From Deltaproteobacteria bacterium (GTDB lineage Bacteria; Myxococcota_A; UBA796; UBA2385), in assembly GCA_016792625.1 (NCBI GenBank), contig JAEUKK010000183.1, forward strand, positions 1 through 40,676: a stretch of DNA of 40,676 nt, read 5' to 3'. The first letter of the stretch is position 1. The number at the start of each line of letters is the position of its first letter. Position numbers and translations under genes: made by a program. Of the stretch, positions 25,296-36,092 are shown in pieces. A model generated the notes under the pieces. That model saw nothing but the letters and a program-made list of their open reading frames with translations. It ran no database searches and was not told the origin of the DNA.

Positions 25296-27011
25296 CTACG
25301 GGCGTGTGGTGTGGTTGAGATTGGCGTCAATCACATTGTTCTGAACGGGCAGGGGAGGGGCGAGGCAGCCCCGCGGGGCGAGCTCCCAGACCAGGGCGAG
25401 GGGGCTCTCCTCGACCGGGGGGCCGAGGCAGGCGGCGAGGGCCGCCCGGCTCTCCGGTGGCAGGTGCACCCGCCCCAGATCGATCCACAGGCGCCCGAAG
25501 CCCGCCTCGGCCAGGGGGCGCAGGGAGGGGCGCAGGTCTGCTCCCGCCGGGAGCGCCCGCTGCAGCCGCGCAAAAGCCCGCTCCACCTCGGGGCTCATCG
25601 GCCCGTTCATGATGGTGCCCCCGACCGGGTGGCCGTGGATCAGCTGAGCGAGGGCGGTCTCGTCGCGCCAGCGCCCAGGTGGCGGCGCGCCGGTGGTCGA
25701 GGGCGGCCAGGTGAAGACGGCTGGCCGCGCCGCGGGCAGCGGGGCGAGGACCGCGGCGGGCACGGCGGGCAGGGGGGCCAGCCGGGCCGGCCACGGCAAG
25801 GGAGACAGGGCCACCAGATCGATGAGCAGCACGGTCGTCAGGAGCGCGCGCGCGTCCCGTGCACGCGGCAGGCCCGCCGCGGCGAGGGGGGCCAGGGCCA
25901 GCGCCGCCAGAGCCGCTGCCCGGCCCCACCGGCTGATCCGACCCAGCGCCGGCCAGGCGCTGGTCAGCAGGCCGACCGGGCCCTGCAGCGGGTCTTCGTG
26001 GCCGCCGACCGGCAGCCCGCCCAGCTGTACCCATGCGCCCAAGCTGAGAGCGAGGCAGACCCCGACCCCTGCCGCTGCGCCACGCAGCGCCGGACGGCGC
26101 GCCACGGCGAGCAGCGCGAGCAGCAGCACGCCCCCGCCCAGGTAGGCGCTGTGCGGGGCGGGCGCCGCGCCGCCGGTGAGGGGGAAGGGCAACAAGAGGT
26201 CGAGCAGGTCGGCGCCCCGCTGCATGCCACCACGGAAGGTCTCGGGCAGAAGCTCCACCGGCGGCAGGCCTCGCTGCTGGGCGCCCCCGCTCATCCCCAG
26301 GCGGTCGGCCAAGGCGCCGAGCACCACGGGCAGGGCCAGGAGCAGCCCCAGCGCGTTGATCCCGATCAGGCGCAGGGCGGGAGCCCAGCCGGCCGGGCCC
26401 CGCAGCGCCGCGCGGTGGGCGAGCAGCCCGAGGTTGAGCAGCGCGGCCCAGAGGCCATTGTAGGGGCCCAGCGCCGGGCAGAGCGCGAGCACACCGGCGG
26501 CGAGCGCGGCGGTGCCCCCGAGCGGGCGCCGGCTGGCCCGGGCGGCGAGCTCGAGCTGCAGCGCGCAGACCGCCACGAGGTAGTGCTCGGTCATCCCGGT
26601 GGCGCTCGCCGAGAGCAGCGGCGGGCTCGCCATCGCGAAGGCAGCGGCGGGCAGCGGCGGGGCGCCGATCCGCGCCGCCCACCTCCACCCAGCCAGCCCG
26701 GCCAGGGCCACCCCGGTGAGCGCGAGCAGGTTGTGCGCGAGCGCCGGGCCCCCGAGCGCCCAGCCGAGGCCGACCACGGGCAGGGAGCCTGGGTCGATGA
26801 GCGGGAAGGCCTGCCCCGACGGGAAGCCGAGGGCCTGGCTGTGGATCCACAGGGGGCCCTCGCCGGCGAGGGCGGCGTGGTGGCCCCAGAGGTGGGCGGC
26901 GGCCTCGCCGGCGGGGTCAGACCAGATCGCCTGGCCGATCTGCGGGATCACCGGCCACGTGATCAGCAGAAGCAGCCCGCTAAGCAGGGCGAGGGCGCGC
27001 GTGCGCCGCAC
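25296..27011 (-). CDS. Polytopic membrane protein, GT-C-like
   Basis: The 571-residue protein has many hydrophobic segments from residue 8 to about 405, then a soluble C-terminal domain (about 410-571). The first extracytoplasmic loop carries acidic residues D32 and E36 (SDPAGEAAAHLWGHH), the position used by GT-C glycosyltransferases. It also has GFPSGQAFPLIDP, seen in bacterial GT-C-like membrane proteins. I do not recognise a defined family. The start is GTG at 27011 with GGAG seven bases upstream, 44 bases after the prenyltransferase gene, so the two are probably co-transcribed. Inference: it uses the polyprenyl-phosphate pentose made by that neighbour. Its stop is followed directly by the promoter of the next gene. 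Confidence 0.7.
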   Translation of the reverse strand: MRRTRALALLSGLLLLITWPVIPQIGQAIWSDPAGEAAAHLWGHHAALAGEGPLWIHSQALGFPSGQAFPLIDPGSLPVVGLGWALGGPALAHNLLALTGVALAGLAGWRWAARIGAPPLPAAAFAMASPPLLSASATGMTEHYLVAVCALQLELAARASRRPLGGTAALAAGVLALCPALGPYNGLWAALLNLGLLAHRAALRGPAGWAPALRLIGINALGLLLALPVVLGALADRLGMSGGAQQRGLPPVELLPETFRGGMQRGADLLDLLLPFPLTGGAAPAPHSAYLGGGVLLLALLAVARRPALRGAAAGVGVCLALSLGAWVQLGGLPVGGHEDPLQGPVGLLTSAWPALGRISRWGRAAALAALALAPLAAAGLPRARDARALLTTVLLIDLVALSPLPWPARLAPLPAVPAAVLAPLPAARPAVFTWPPSTTGAPPPGRWRDETALAQLIHGHPVGGTIMNGPMSPEVERAFARLQRALPAGADLRPSLRPLAEAGFGRLWIDLGRVHLPPESRAALAACLGPPVEESPLALVWELAPRGCLAPPLPVQNNVIDANLNHTTRP

Positions 27012-27055
27012 TCAGGCGCTCCAGCTTGGGCCCGGTCGCGCCGGGATCACGCCGC

Positions 27056-27997
27056 TCAGGCGCCCTTGTGGGGGGCGAGCATGAGCACGCCCACCACCGT
27101 GAGGCCGTAGAGCAGCCCGGCGGCCAAGATCGGCGCGTCTTTGAACAACGTCTCGTCGGGCGCGCCGCCTTCGTTGCGCGCGGACACCAAGTACATGTAC
27201 CGGAGCACACAATACACGACGATGGGCAAGGTCAGCAAAAGCCAGGGCGTAGGCGAGCCCTGCACGCAGTAGAGCGCGTAGCTGATGATGGTGCCGCTGG
27301 TCGTGATGGCTTGGAACTCGACCACGAGGTCGTGGCTGTACTCGCTTAGGATCTTCCGCGTGGTCTTGGCCTGCTCCTCCATCAAGGTGAGCTCACCCCG
27401 GCGCTTGTTGAAGCCGAAGAACAGCGAGACGAAGGCCGTGCAGGTCATCAACCACGGCGAGATGGCCACGTCGATCGCCACCGCGCCGGCCGCCGCGCGC
27501 CACAAAAACCCCGCCGAGATGAACATCACGTCGAGGATGACGACGTGCTTGAAGTAGAACGAGTAGCTCAGGGTGGTGACGAGGTAGAGCGAGGCGATGA
27601 GCACCAGCCAGGGCGAGACCCACCAGCCCAGCGCGCCACCGACGATGAGCAAGCCCACCATCTCGGCATAGGCGACCGGCAATGGCAGGCGCCCCGAGGC
27701 GATCGCCCGCTTCCGTTTGGTGGGGTGCTTGCGGTCCGCTTCGACGTCGCTGGCGTCGTTGAACAGGTAGCCGGCGCTCGAGAACATCGAGAAGGTGGCG
27801 AAGGCGGCGAGCACCTTCACCCACATGTCGGCCCGGCCAAAGTTCATCGAGAACAGGATGGCGGCCAATACAAAAACGTTCTTCGCCCATTGTTTGGGGC
27901 GGAGGCCTTGGACCATCGCCAGCAGCAGGTCGCCTGCTCCGGACGGGCCACGCGGCGGAGTGGCCCCAGGGTCTGGGGCGGGGGCGGTGTCGCTCAA
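27056..27997 (-). CDS. UbiA-type decaprenyl-phosphate phosphoribosyltransferase-like enzyme
   Basis: The 313-residue protein has about nine membrane segments. The signature LRPKQWAKNVFVLAA (32-46), then N80-D81-x-x-D84-x-x-x-D88 followed by RKHPTKRKRAIASG, fits the DPPR synthase branch of UbiA (mycobacterial Rv3806c type). It differs from the quinone or chlorophyll branches. SLFFGFNKRRGEL and a later YSFYFKHVVILDV segment agree. That enzyme attaches 5-phosphoribose from PRPP to a polyprenyl phosphate, the first step toward lipid-linked ribose or arabinose. The start is TTG at 27997 with GGAG six bases upstream, 15 bases after the kinase stop. No DprE1/DprE2 epimerase is in the window, so the final sugar may be ribose. 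The polyprenyl length is unknown. Confidence 0.82.
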   Translation of the reverse strand: MSDTAPAPDPGATPPRGPSGAGDLLLAMVQGLRPKQWAKNVFVLAAILFSMNFGRADMWVKVLAAFATFSMFSSAGYLFNDASDVEADRKHPTKRKRAIASGRLPLPVAYAEMVGLLIVGGALGWWVSPWLVLIASLYLVTTLSYSFYFKHVVILDVMFISAGFLWRAAAGAVAIDVAISPWLMTCTAFVSLFFGFNKRRGELTLMEEQAKTTRKILSEYSHDLVVEFQAITTSGTIISYALYCVQGSPTPWLLLTLPIVVYCVLRYMYLVSARNEGGAPDETLFKDAPILAAGLLYGLTVVGVLMLAPHKGA

Positions 27998-28012
27998 GTC
28001 CTGCTCCTGCGC

Positions 28013-29881
<1,869 letters not shown>

Positions 29882-29905
29882 GGCGGCTCCCCGGCGGCGT
29901 TGGGC

Positions 29906-29911
29906 AGCATA
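29906..29911 (-). promoter_or_regulatory. Possible -10 element upstream of the kinase gene
   Basis: On the minus strand TATGCT lies 24 bases before the TTG start in the 160-base divergent gap. No convincing -35 box is seen 17 bases further up, so this is tentative. Confidence 0.25.
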
Positions 29912-30041
29912 GCCCGCGCGCCCCTCCTCGGCATTCGGGCGGCGAGGGTCGCGTCAGCGTCGTTGCTTTGGTTGTTCCGATAGCCAGCGGGCCGAGGGGT
30001 TAGGGCGCCGCGCTGCCGGGCCTGGGCCCGACGGGGAGCCC

Positions 30042-31442
30042 GTGCCCAGCCTCGCCCTCAGCGCCGCCCTCACCTTCGCCCTCACCCTGGGGGTGGCGCA
30101 CGCGCTGCACGGGCAGGATCGCGCCCGAAGGCTGTGGCTGCTCGTGGTCAGCATCACCTTCTACGCCGCCTTAGAGCCGCGCTATCTGTGGCTGATCTTC
30201 GCCTCAACCCTTCTCGACTACGTGGTGGGGGCCCAGCTCGCACGGTCGGGGTCGGTGTGGGCGCGGCGCGGCTGGCTGGCCCTCTCGCTCGGGCTCAACC
30301 TCGGCGCGCTGGGCTGGTTCAAGCTCGGCGACATGGCCGCCGGGCTGGTCGAGGCCGCGGCGGCGGCCCTGGGCGCGCCGATGCAGCTGGGCCGCATCGA
30401 CGGCGCGCTGCCGGTCGGGATCAGCTTCTACACCTTCCAGACGCTGTCCTACACGCTGGACCGCTACCGGGGCCGGGTGCCGCCCGCGCGGTCCTTCCTC
30501 GACTTCGCCCTCTACGTGAGCTTTTTCCCCCAGCTCGTCGCCGGGCCGATCGTGCGGGCGCGCGACTTCTTGCCCCAGCTGTTGGCCGCGCCCCGGCCCT
30601 CGGCCCAAGACCTCGGCGCCGGCCTCGCCCGCATGGCGGTGGGCATCGTCAAGAAGATCGCCGTGGCCGACATGCTCACCGAGACGGTCGCCCTGCCCAT
30701 GACCCGCGGCGGGGCTGGGCCGGCGGGCACCCTGATCGGCGCGCTTGGGCTCTACTTCGCCATTTACAATGACTTCTCCGCCTACACCGACCTCGCGGTG
30801 GGCGCGGGCCGGGCCCTCGGCCTCCGCCTCCCCGAGAACTTCGCCCGGCCGGCCCTCTCCCCCTCACCGATGGAGCACTGGCGCCGCTGGCACATGACCC
30901 TGAACCAGCTGCTCGCCGACGCCCTCTACAAGCCTTTGGCCGGCGGTCTCGGCGCGCCGGCCTGGCGGGCGCCCCTGGCCGGGGGGCTCACCTTCGTCGC
31001 CGCTGGCGTGTGGCATGGGGCGGGCTGGTCCTTCCTCGTGATGGGCCTGTGGAACGCTGTTCTCTACGTGGGATGGCGCACCCTGCGGCCCCGGGCCGCG
31101 CGCCACCCGCTGCTCCGGGCGGTCGAGGTCGGGCTGACCCTCTGCCTCACCGCCTTGAGCCTGCTTTTTCTCCGCCCGGGCCCCCTCTCCACCCCGCTCG
31201 ATCTGCTCGCCGGCCTCGGCCGCGTCGACGCAGGTGCGGCCGGGCTGCCCGAGGCCCAAGGTTGGGCCTGGCTCGGGCTCGCGGTGGCGCTGCACCTGAG
31301 CCCGCCGGCGTGGAAGGGGCGGCTGATCGAGGGCCTCGGCGCAGCGCCCGCGCCAGCGCTGGCCTTGGCGCTGCTCGGGGCGGTGGCCCTGGCCCTGCGC
31401 TTCGCCCCGCAAGCCTCGCGCTTCGTGTACCTGCAGTTCTAA
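30042..31442 (+). CDS. MBOAT-family O-acyltransferase (AlgI/PatA-like)
   Basis: The 466-residue polytopic protein has the AlgI/PatA layout: PVGISFYTFQTLSYTLDRYRG (from 124), FFPQLVAGPIVRARDFLPQL (161-180), YNDFSAYTDLAVGAGRALG (242-260) and WRRWHMTLNQLLADALY (from 280). The invariant catalytic His is H325 in GVWHGAGWSF, and a second conserved His is H284. These enzymes pass acyl groups, usually acetyl, across the membrane for O-acylation of extracellular polysaccharide or peptidoglycan. The start is GTG at 30042 with GGGGAG three bases upstream. A small membrane ORF and an SGNH protein follow at once, the usual partner pair for export-coupled O-acetylation. Confidence 0.88.
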   Translation: MPSLALSAALTFALTLGVAHALHGQDRARRLWLLVVSITFYAALEPRYLWLIFASTLLDYVVGAQLARSGSVWARRGWLALSLGLNLGALGWFKLGDMAAGLVEAAAAALGAPMQLGRIDGALPVGISFYTFQTLSYTLDRYRGRVPPARSFLDFALYVSFFPQLVAGPIVRARDFLPQLLAAPRPSAQDLGAGLARMAVGIVKKIAVADMLTETVALPMTRGGAGPAGTLIGALGLYFAIYNDFSAYTDLAVGAGRALGLRLPENFARPALSPSPMEHWRRWHMTLNQLLADALYKPLAGGLGAPAWRAPLAGGLTFVAAGVWHGAGWSFLVMGLWNAVLYVGWRTLRPRAARHPLLRAVEVGLTLCLTALSLLFLRPGPLSTPLDLLAGLGRVDAGAAGLPEAQGWAWLGLAVALHLSPPAWKGRLIEGLGAAPAPALALALLGAVALALRFAPQASRFVYLQF

Positions 31443-31454
31443 GGGGGATTTTGG

Positions 31455-31754
31455 GTGTCTGTGCCACGTCCCATCCCGGTTGTAGACCCACCCGAGGCCC
31501 GGGCCCCTGCCCTGCGGGCGGCGGGCCCGCGGTCGGCCTGGCTGGCGCTGACCTTGGCCTGCCTCACGTTGCTCTCGGCCTGGGTGCTCCGCTTGCCGGC
31601 CTTGGACGAGGCGCAGATCCGGGCCCAACAAGCCGCGCCCGCGGGCGAGGTGCCCGCCCCCGAGAGCGGCCACCTGCGGCGGCACCGCGAGGGTCGCCGG
31701 GGGAAGGGTCGGCGGTCGGCCCCGCCCACTGCTCCCCCGGCGGGGGCGCCATGA
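31455..31754 (+). CDS. Small membrane protein linking the MBOAT and SGNH genes
   Basis: The 99-residue protein starts at GTG 31455. Residues 1-28 are Pro/Arg-rich, one membrane segment covers about 28-47 (AWLALTLACLTLLSAWVLRL), and a basic Arg/Gly/Pro tail ends it. I know no family. Support for a real gene: it sits 12 bases after the MBOAT stop, its stop overlaps the ATG of the SGNH gene (ATGA), and the membrane segment is clean. It may scaffold the acyltransferase with its periplasmic partner. Confidence 0.6.
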   Translation: MSVPRPIPVVDPPEARAPALRAAGPRSAWLALTLACLTLLSAWVLRLPALDEAQIRAQQAAPAGEVPAPESGHLRRHREGRRGKGRRSAPPTAPPAGAP

Positions 31755-32794
31755 CCGCGGTCGATCCCCAGGCGGAGCACGGGCGCCGGCTCCTCCACAT
31801 TGGCCTGTGGCTGCTCCTCCTCCTCGGGCTCAGCCACGCGCTCAGCCGCGCGGGCCGGCTGCAGCAGCTCGGCGCCATCCGCTGGCCCAGCGATCTGTAT
31901 GCCCTGCAGTACGTCGATCCGGGCGAGGTCGACCTGCTCGTCCTCGGCACCAGCCGCGCGGGCTTCGGGCTGGCCCCGACCGCCATCGACCCCTGCCTCT
32001 CCGAGGCTTTGGGCCGGCCGGCGCGCAGCTGGTCGTGGACCCGCGCCAGCGCCGGGCTCTGGTCACTCGAGCAGCTCGCCCGCGCGGCGGTGCCCCGGCT
32101 GCGACCGCGGGTGGTGGCGCTGGAGCTCTCCCCAGAGATGATGAGCGTGCGCCACTACGGGCACGAGACCAGCGCGCGCAGCGGCATTTTGCCCGAGGAC
32201 CTGCCCGACTGCCTCGCCGGCGCGTCGGGCCTCGCCGGGGTGGACGCCTGCCTCAGCGCGCTGACCCGCCCGCTCGAGTCGCTCGCCTTCCTCGATCAGC
32301 GCCATGACCCGGCCCCTCCCCAGCTGCGGTGGATGGCGATCCACGCCCGCGGCGGCCAGTTCTGCTTCGGTAGCCCGGCCTGCCGGGCCCACAACGCCCG
32401 CTTTGAGGCCGTGCTCGAGCGGCGGCGGTCCGACCGGCGCGCAGAGGTCATCCCCAAGGTGCGCAGCGAGCGCTTCGCCGGCTTCCGCATCGGGCCGCCC
32501 CAGACCACCGCCTGGGAGCGTCTGCGCGCCCTCCTCGCCGAACACGACGCGCAGCTCATCATCCTGCTCATGCCGCTGAGCGCTGCCTATGCCGCCGAGG
32601 TGCCCGGCGAGGCCGAGGCCAACTTCAAGGCCTGGCTGCAGGCCGCCGCGCCGGGCCTGCCGGCGCTCGACCGAGCCCGGGCCTGGCCCGATGAGGAGGG
32701 CCTGTTCATCGATGCCGACCACCTCAACGCCCGGGGTGCGCTGCGGCTCAGCGGGGATCTCTGCCGGGCCACCGCCCCCCTGATCGGAGACTGA
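31751..32794 (+). CDS. Membrane-anchored SGNH-type protein, O-acyltransferase partner
   Basis: The protein has 347 residues from ATG 31751. A membrane anchor (17-36) is followed by an extracytoplasmic SGNH-like domain. VDLLVLGTSRAGFGLAP (60-76) supplies the nucleophile Ser at S68 in GTSR. The late block FIDADHLNARGALRLS supplies the D-x-H pair. This matches the AlgJ/AlgX/PatB kind of partner that receives the acyl group from an MBOAT protein and puts it on the glycan. The middle region (150-250) is unrecognised. The start/stop overlap couples it to the small membrane protein. It converges on the kinase-ATPase gene with 16 bases between. Activity as a transferase rather than an esterase is inferred from context. 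Confidence 0.75.
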   Translation: MTAVDPQAEHGRRLLHIGLWLLLLLGLSHALSRAGRLQQLGAIRWPSDLYALQYVDPGEVDLLVLGTSRAGFGLAPTAIDPCLSEALGRPARSWSWTRASAGLWSLEQLARAAVPRLRPRVVALELSPEMMSVRHYGHETSARSGILPEDLPDCLAGASGLAGVDACLSALTRPLESLAFLDQRHDPAPPQLRWMAIHARGGQFCFGSPACRAHNARFEAVLERRRSDRRAEVIPKVRSERFAGFRIGPPQTTAWERLRALLAEHDAQLIILLMPLSAAYAAEVPGEAEANFKAWLQAAAPGLPALDRARAWPDEEGLFIDADHLNARGALRLSGDLCRATAPLIGD

Positions 32795-32810
32795 GCGGTT
32801 GCGGGTGGGG

Positions 32811-35800
32811 CTACCAGCCCTCTTCCCGGGCCAGCGCCTCGTACAGCTTGTGGCCGACGTCTTGGGCCCGCTGGCGCAGCACCCGCAGCAGCGCGTCGAC
32901 GTTCTCGCGGCGCAGCCGGCGGCGGATGGCGTCGAGGTGCAGGGCGCCCAAGTACAGGTGCACCCAGCGGCTCTGGCCGGTGCCGCGGGCCCGCTGGGCC
33001 CAGGTCGGGTCGTCCACGGCGGCGGCGGCGGCGGCGACCAGCTCGGCGAAGCGCTGCAGCTCGGCGAAGCCCGCGGCGGCGCACAAGACGGCGGCGGCCT
33101 CGGCCTCATCGCCGGCGCGCTCGTACTGCCCGCTCACCAACCAGAGCCGGGCCCGCTCAACGTGGGCGGCGGCGGCCCCGTGCCCGCGCCGGGGCAGGGC
33201 GGTCGCTTCGAGCGCGCCGGCGAGGTCGCCGGTCATCCAGCGCCAGCGGCCGAGGGCGGCGGGCCAGGGGTCGAGCTCGCCGCGCTGGGGCAGGGCGGCC
33301 GCGGCCCGCAGCGTGCGGCGGGCCTCGACCTGATCGGCGCGCTGCAGGGCGCTCTCGAGCGCGATGGCGTGGCACTCCCACTGCTGGCTGGGCAGGCTGA
33401 GCGCGCGGGCGAGGGTCAGCGCCTCGTCGAGCCGCGTGTGGCCCTCGACCAGATCGCCGAGCTCGACGGCCAAGCGGGCCGAGGTGACCATGTTGATCGC
33501 CGCGACCAGCGGGTCACCGTGGCGGGCCTGCACGGCCCGGCAGCGGGCCGCCGCGTCGGCCGCGCCCGCGCGATCCCCAGCGTAGAGCTGGGCGATGGCG
33601 AGGTTGGCCTGCAGCGCGCCCTCGCCGCGGGGCAGCCCGGCCTCGGCGCAGCGCTCGGCCTCGGCGGCGCAGAACTCGGCCGCCTGACCCAAGCGCCCCG
33701 TGTAGATCAACGCCGCAGACAGCGTTGTGCCCGCCTCGACCTCGGCGTGGCTCAGCGGCGCGCCCCGGCCGCCCGCGGCGATGCGGGCGAGCTGGCGGGC
33801 TTGCAGGGCCTCGTCCACCGCCTCTTCGTGGGCGCCCAGCTCGAGGCGGCAGAGGGCGACCTCACGCAGCAGCATCGAGGCGATGCGGGGCGCGCCGGCC
33901 GAGAGCTGCGCCGCGGCGGGCAAGGCGAGCTGGACGGCCAAGCGGGGGTCGCCGGACCGCGCCTCGTCGCGCACCTGCAGGTAGATCGAGAGCGCGCGCT
34001 GCTCGTCGCTCTCGGCGCGGCCGGCGAGCTGGCGCAGCTCTGCCCGGCGCACCGGCGGGGGCAGGCGCTCGAAATTGACGATGAGGCGGGCATAGTCGCT
34101 CAGCCAGTCGTCGGCCCCACCGTGCAGCTCTTGCAGCTGCAGCCAGCGGTCGAGCTCGGCGGGGTTGCCGCGGTCGAGCGCCACGCGCACCGCGGCGGCG
34201 AGCTGCTCGGGGCGGATGAGCCCGGCGTCCAGCGCCTCTTGGGCGACGCGCAGCGCGCGGTCGGGGCTCGGCGGCATGTGCAGCGTCGCCTGGGCCACGC
34301 GCAGCGTGGCGTCAGGCAGGCGATCTGCGAGGGCCGCGGCGAGTTTTCGGGTGCCCCGGTCGGCGAAACGCAGGTGGCCGGCGCCGCGCGCGCCCGCGCC
34401 CTTGAGCAGGTCGGTGGTGTCGGTGGCCTCGGCGTCGTCATCGCGGCCCCCGGTCGGGCGCGGCGCCCCATCGGGGGTGGTCGGCGTGAGGTGGCCGGCC
34501 TCGATCAGCGCGGCGACGTTGGGGGAGAGGGTGTGCGCGAGCACCGCAGGGAAGGGCTCTTCGAGCAAAGAGAGGAGGGGGAGGTCCCAACCAGAGCGCT
34601 CTCCGCTCAGCTCGATGAAGGGGCCGGCCTCACCCCGGGATGCGGCCAGCGCACGCCAGGCCCGTGCGCAGCTCCACAGGGGTGCCTTGGACTCGCCCGG
34701 CGGCAGCGTGGCCCCGGGCGGGAGCAGCGCGCCGACGACCTCGGCCTCCTCGGCTGCGCCCCAGGGCGGCGGCTGAATGGGCCGCAGGCCGGCGATCGGG
34801 CGGCGGGCGGTGGCCCAGAGCGGCACGGTGTCGGGCAGGGCCCGGGCGAGGGGCGGCAGCAGGGTCGCTGTGCCGATGTCGGCCTGATCGGCTTGCCAGA
34901 GCACCACGGCGAGCGGGCCCGCGCGGCCAAAGGTCGCGGCCAAGGCGGCGGCGGCCTCATTGGGATCGGGGGGCCAAGCGGCGGGCTGGTCGACTTGCAC
35001 GGGCAGGTCGGGCCAGATGGCCTGCAGCACGGCGGCCTCGGGGCCGGCGAGGGCCCGGCGGGCGGCGGGGTCGGCCACCGCGAACAGCTCGCGCAAGATC
35101 TGGCGGAGCGCGCCAAAAGGTTGGTCGGCGCGGCAGTGCCCGGCGAGGGAGCGGTAGCCCTTCCGGAACCAGTGCCAGCGCGCCTCTTGCACCATGCGGC
35201 GCCGACCCGAGCCCGGAGCGCCCACCACCACGCCGCTCCCGGCGAGCAAGCGGGTGGGATCCCCCACATAGACCGGCGGCTCGGGCCAGGGCGCGGGGGC
35301 CAGCGGCGCGCGGGCGGCGACGGCGCTGAGCAGGGCCTCACACTCCTCGGCCCGCGGGCGGGCGGCAGGGTCAAGGGAGAGCAGGCGGTCGACCAGCCAG
35401 CTCAGCGCGCGGGGCACCGCCGCGCCAAGCAGGAGCAGCGGGCTGCGCGGCCGCCCCGGGATGTGGCGGCTGGCCGGCACGCCGCTGAGCGCCTCGTGCA
35501 AAACAACGCCCAGCGCGTACAGATCGACACGGTGGTCGTGGGGTAGGCCGACCCGCTGCTCAGGCGCCATGTAGGCGGCGGTGCCGACCAGCTCGCCCTG
35601 GTCGGGGGCCGTGCCGAAGCGGGCGGTGCCGAAGTCGAGCACCGTCGCCCGCCCGTCGGGGCTGACGTGCACGTTGGCCGGCTTGATGTCGCGGTGGGCC
35701 AGCTCCAAGCGGTGGATCGAGGCGAGGGCCCGCGCCACCTGTGCGCCCGCGCTGGCCAAGCGTCGCACACGCGAGGCGAGCGAAGAGCCGCGCTGCACGT

Positions 35801-36089
35801 GTTTGTCGAAGGGCTCGCCCTCGGCCACATCCATCGTAAAGAAGACGTAGCCCTGGTCTCCGCCGCAGTCGAAGACCCGCACCACGTTGGGCAGGCGGAG
35901 GGTGCGGAGCTGCTCAAACTCCCGGCGAAAGGCCTGCTCCTGCTCGTTGTCGAGGCGCGGAGAGGCCTTGAGCGCCACCACGGCACCCCTCCCGTCCCGG
36001 GCGAGCCAGACCTCACCCGCGCTACCCACCCCGAGGCGGCGCTCGAGGCGCCAGCTCCGCAGGCTCAGGCCCGCTTCGAGCGGCCGCAC
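32811..36089 (-). CDS. Ser/Thr kinase fused to a degenerate ATPase and TPR-like helical region
   Basis: The protein has 1092 residues from GTG 36089. The kinase domain is at 13-256 with loop GVGSAGEVW, K41, HRDIKPANV at 132-140 and DFG at 152-154, all intact. A P-loop-like segment, GAPGSGRRR at 290-298, follows. Its Walker A lysine and Ser/Thr are both Arg, and the Walker B-like LAVVLWQADQAD lacks the acidic pair, so ATP hydrolysis by this domain is doubtful. The rest (about 560-1092) is Ala/Leu/Arg-rich helical repeats, TPR-like, typical of PknK-like signalling proteins in myxobacteria. There is no membrane segment. It starts three bases after the GMC oxidoreductase stop, so it is in the same transcript. 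Its target is unknown. Confidence 0.85.
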   Translation of the reverse strand: MRPLEAGLSLRSWRLERRLGVGSAGEVWLARDGRGAVVALKASPRLDNEQEQAFRREFEQLRTLRLPNVVRVFDCGGDQGYVFFTMDVAEGEPFDKHVQRGSSLASRVRRLASAGAQVARALASIHRLELAHRDIKPANVHVSPDGRATVLDFGTARFGTAPDQGELVGTAAYMAPEQRVGLPHDHRVDLYALGVVLHEALSGVPASRHIPGRPRSPLLLLGAAVPRALSWLVDRLLSLDPAARPRAEECEALLSAVAARAPLAPAPWPEPPVYVGDPTRLLAGSGVVVGAPGSGRRRMVQEARWHWFRKGYRSLAGHCRADQPFGALRQILRELFAVADPAARRALAGPEAAVLQAIWPDLPVQVDQPAAWPPDPNEAAAALAATFGRAGPLAVVLWQADQADIGTATLLPPLARALPDTVPLWATARRPIAGLRPIQPPPWGAAEEAEVVGALLPPGATLPPGESKAPLWSCARAWRALAASRGEAGPFIELSGERSGWDLPLLSLLEEPFPAVLAHTLSPNVAALIEAGHLTPTTPDGAPRPTGGRDDDAEATDTTDLLKGAGARGAGHLRFADRGTRKLAAALADRLPDATLRVAQATLHMPPSPDRALRVAQEALDAGLIRPEQLAAAVRVALDRGNPAELDRWLQLQELHGGADDWLSDYARLIVNFERLPPPVRRAELRQLAGRAESDEQRALSIYLQVRDEARSGDPRLAVQLALPAAAQLSAGAPRIASMLLREVALCRLELGAHEEAVDEALQARQLARIAAGGRGAPLSHAEVEAGTTLSAALIYTGRLGQAAEFCAAEAERCAEAGLPRGEGALQANLAIAQLYAGDRAGAADAAARCRAVQARHGDPLVAAINMVTSARLAVELGDLVEGHTRLDEALTLARALSLPSQQWECHAIALESALQRADQVEARRTLRAAAALPQRGELDPWPAALGRWRWMTGDLAGALEATALPRRGHGAAAAHVERARLWLVSGQYERAGDEAEAAAVLCAAAGFAELQRFAELVAAAAAAVDDPTWAQRARGTGQSRWVHLYLGALHLDAIRRRLRRENVDALLRVLRQRAQDVGHKLYEALAREEGW

Positions 36090-36092
36090 GCC

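Noticed and set aside
32799..35546. A 915-codon open frame on the plus strand opposite the kinase-ATPase gene
   Set aside because: Its composition is Gly/Arg/Gln-rich with no domain. High GC leaves antisense frames open, and the minus-strand gene has a full kinase domain.
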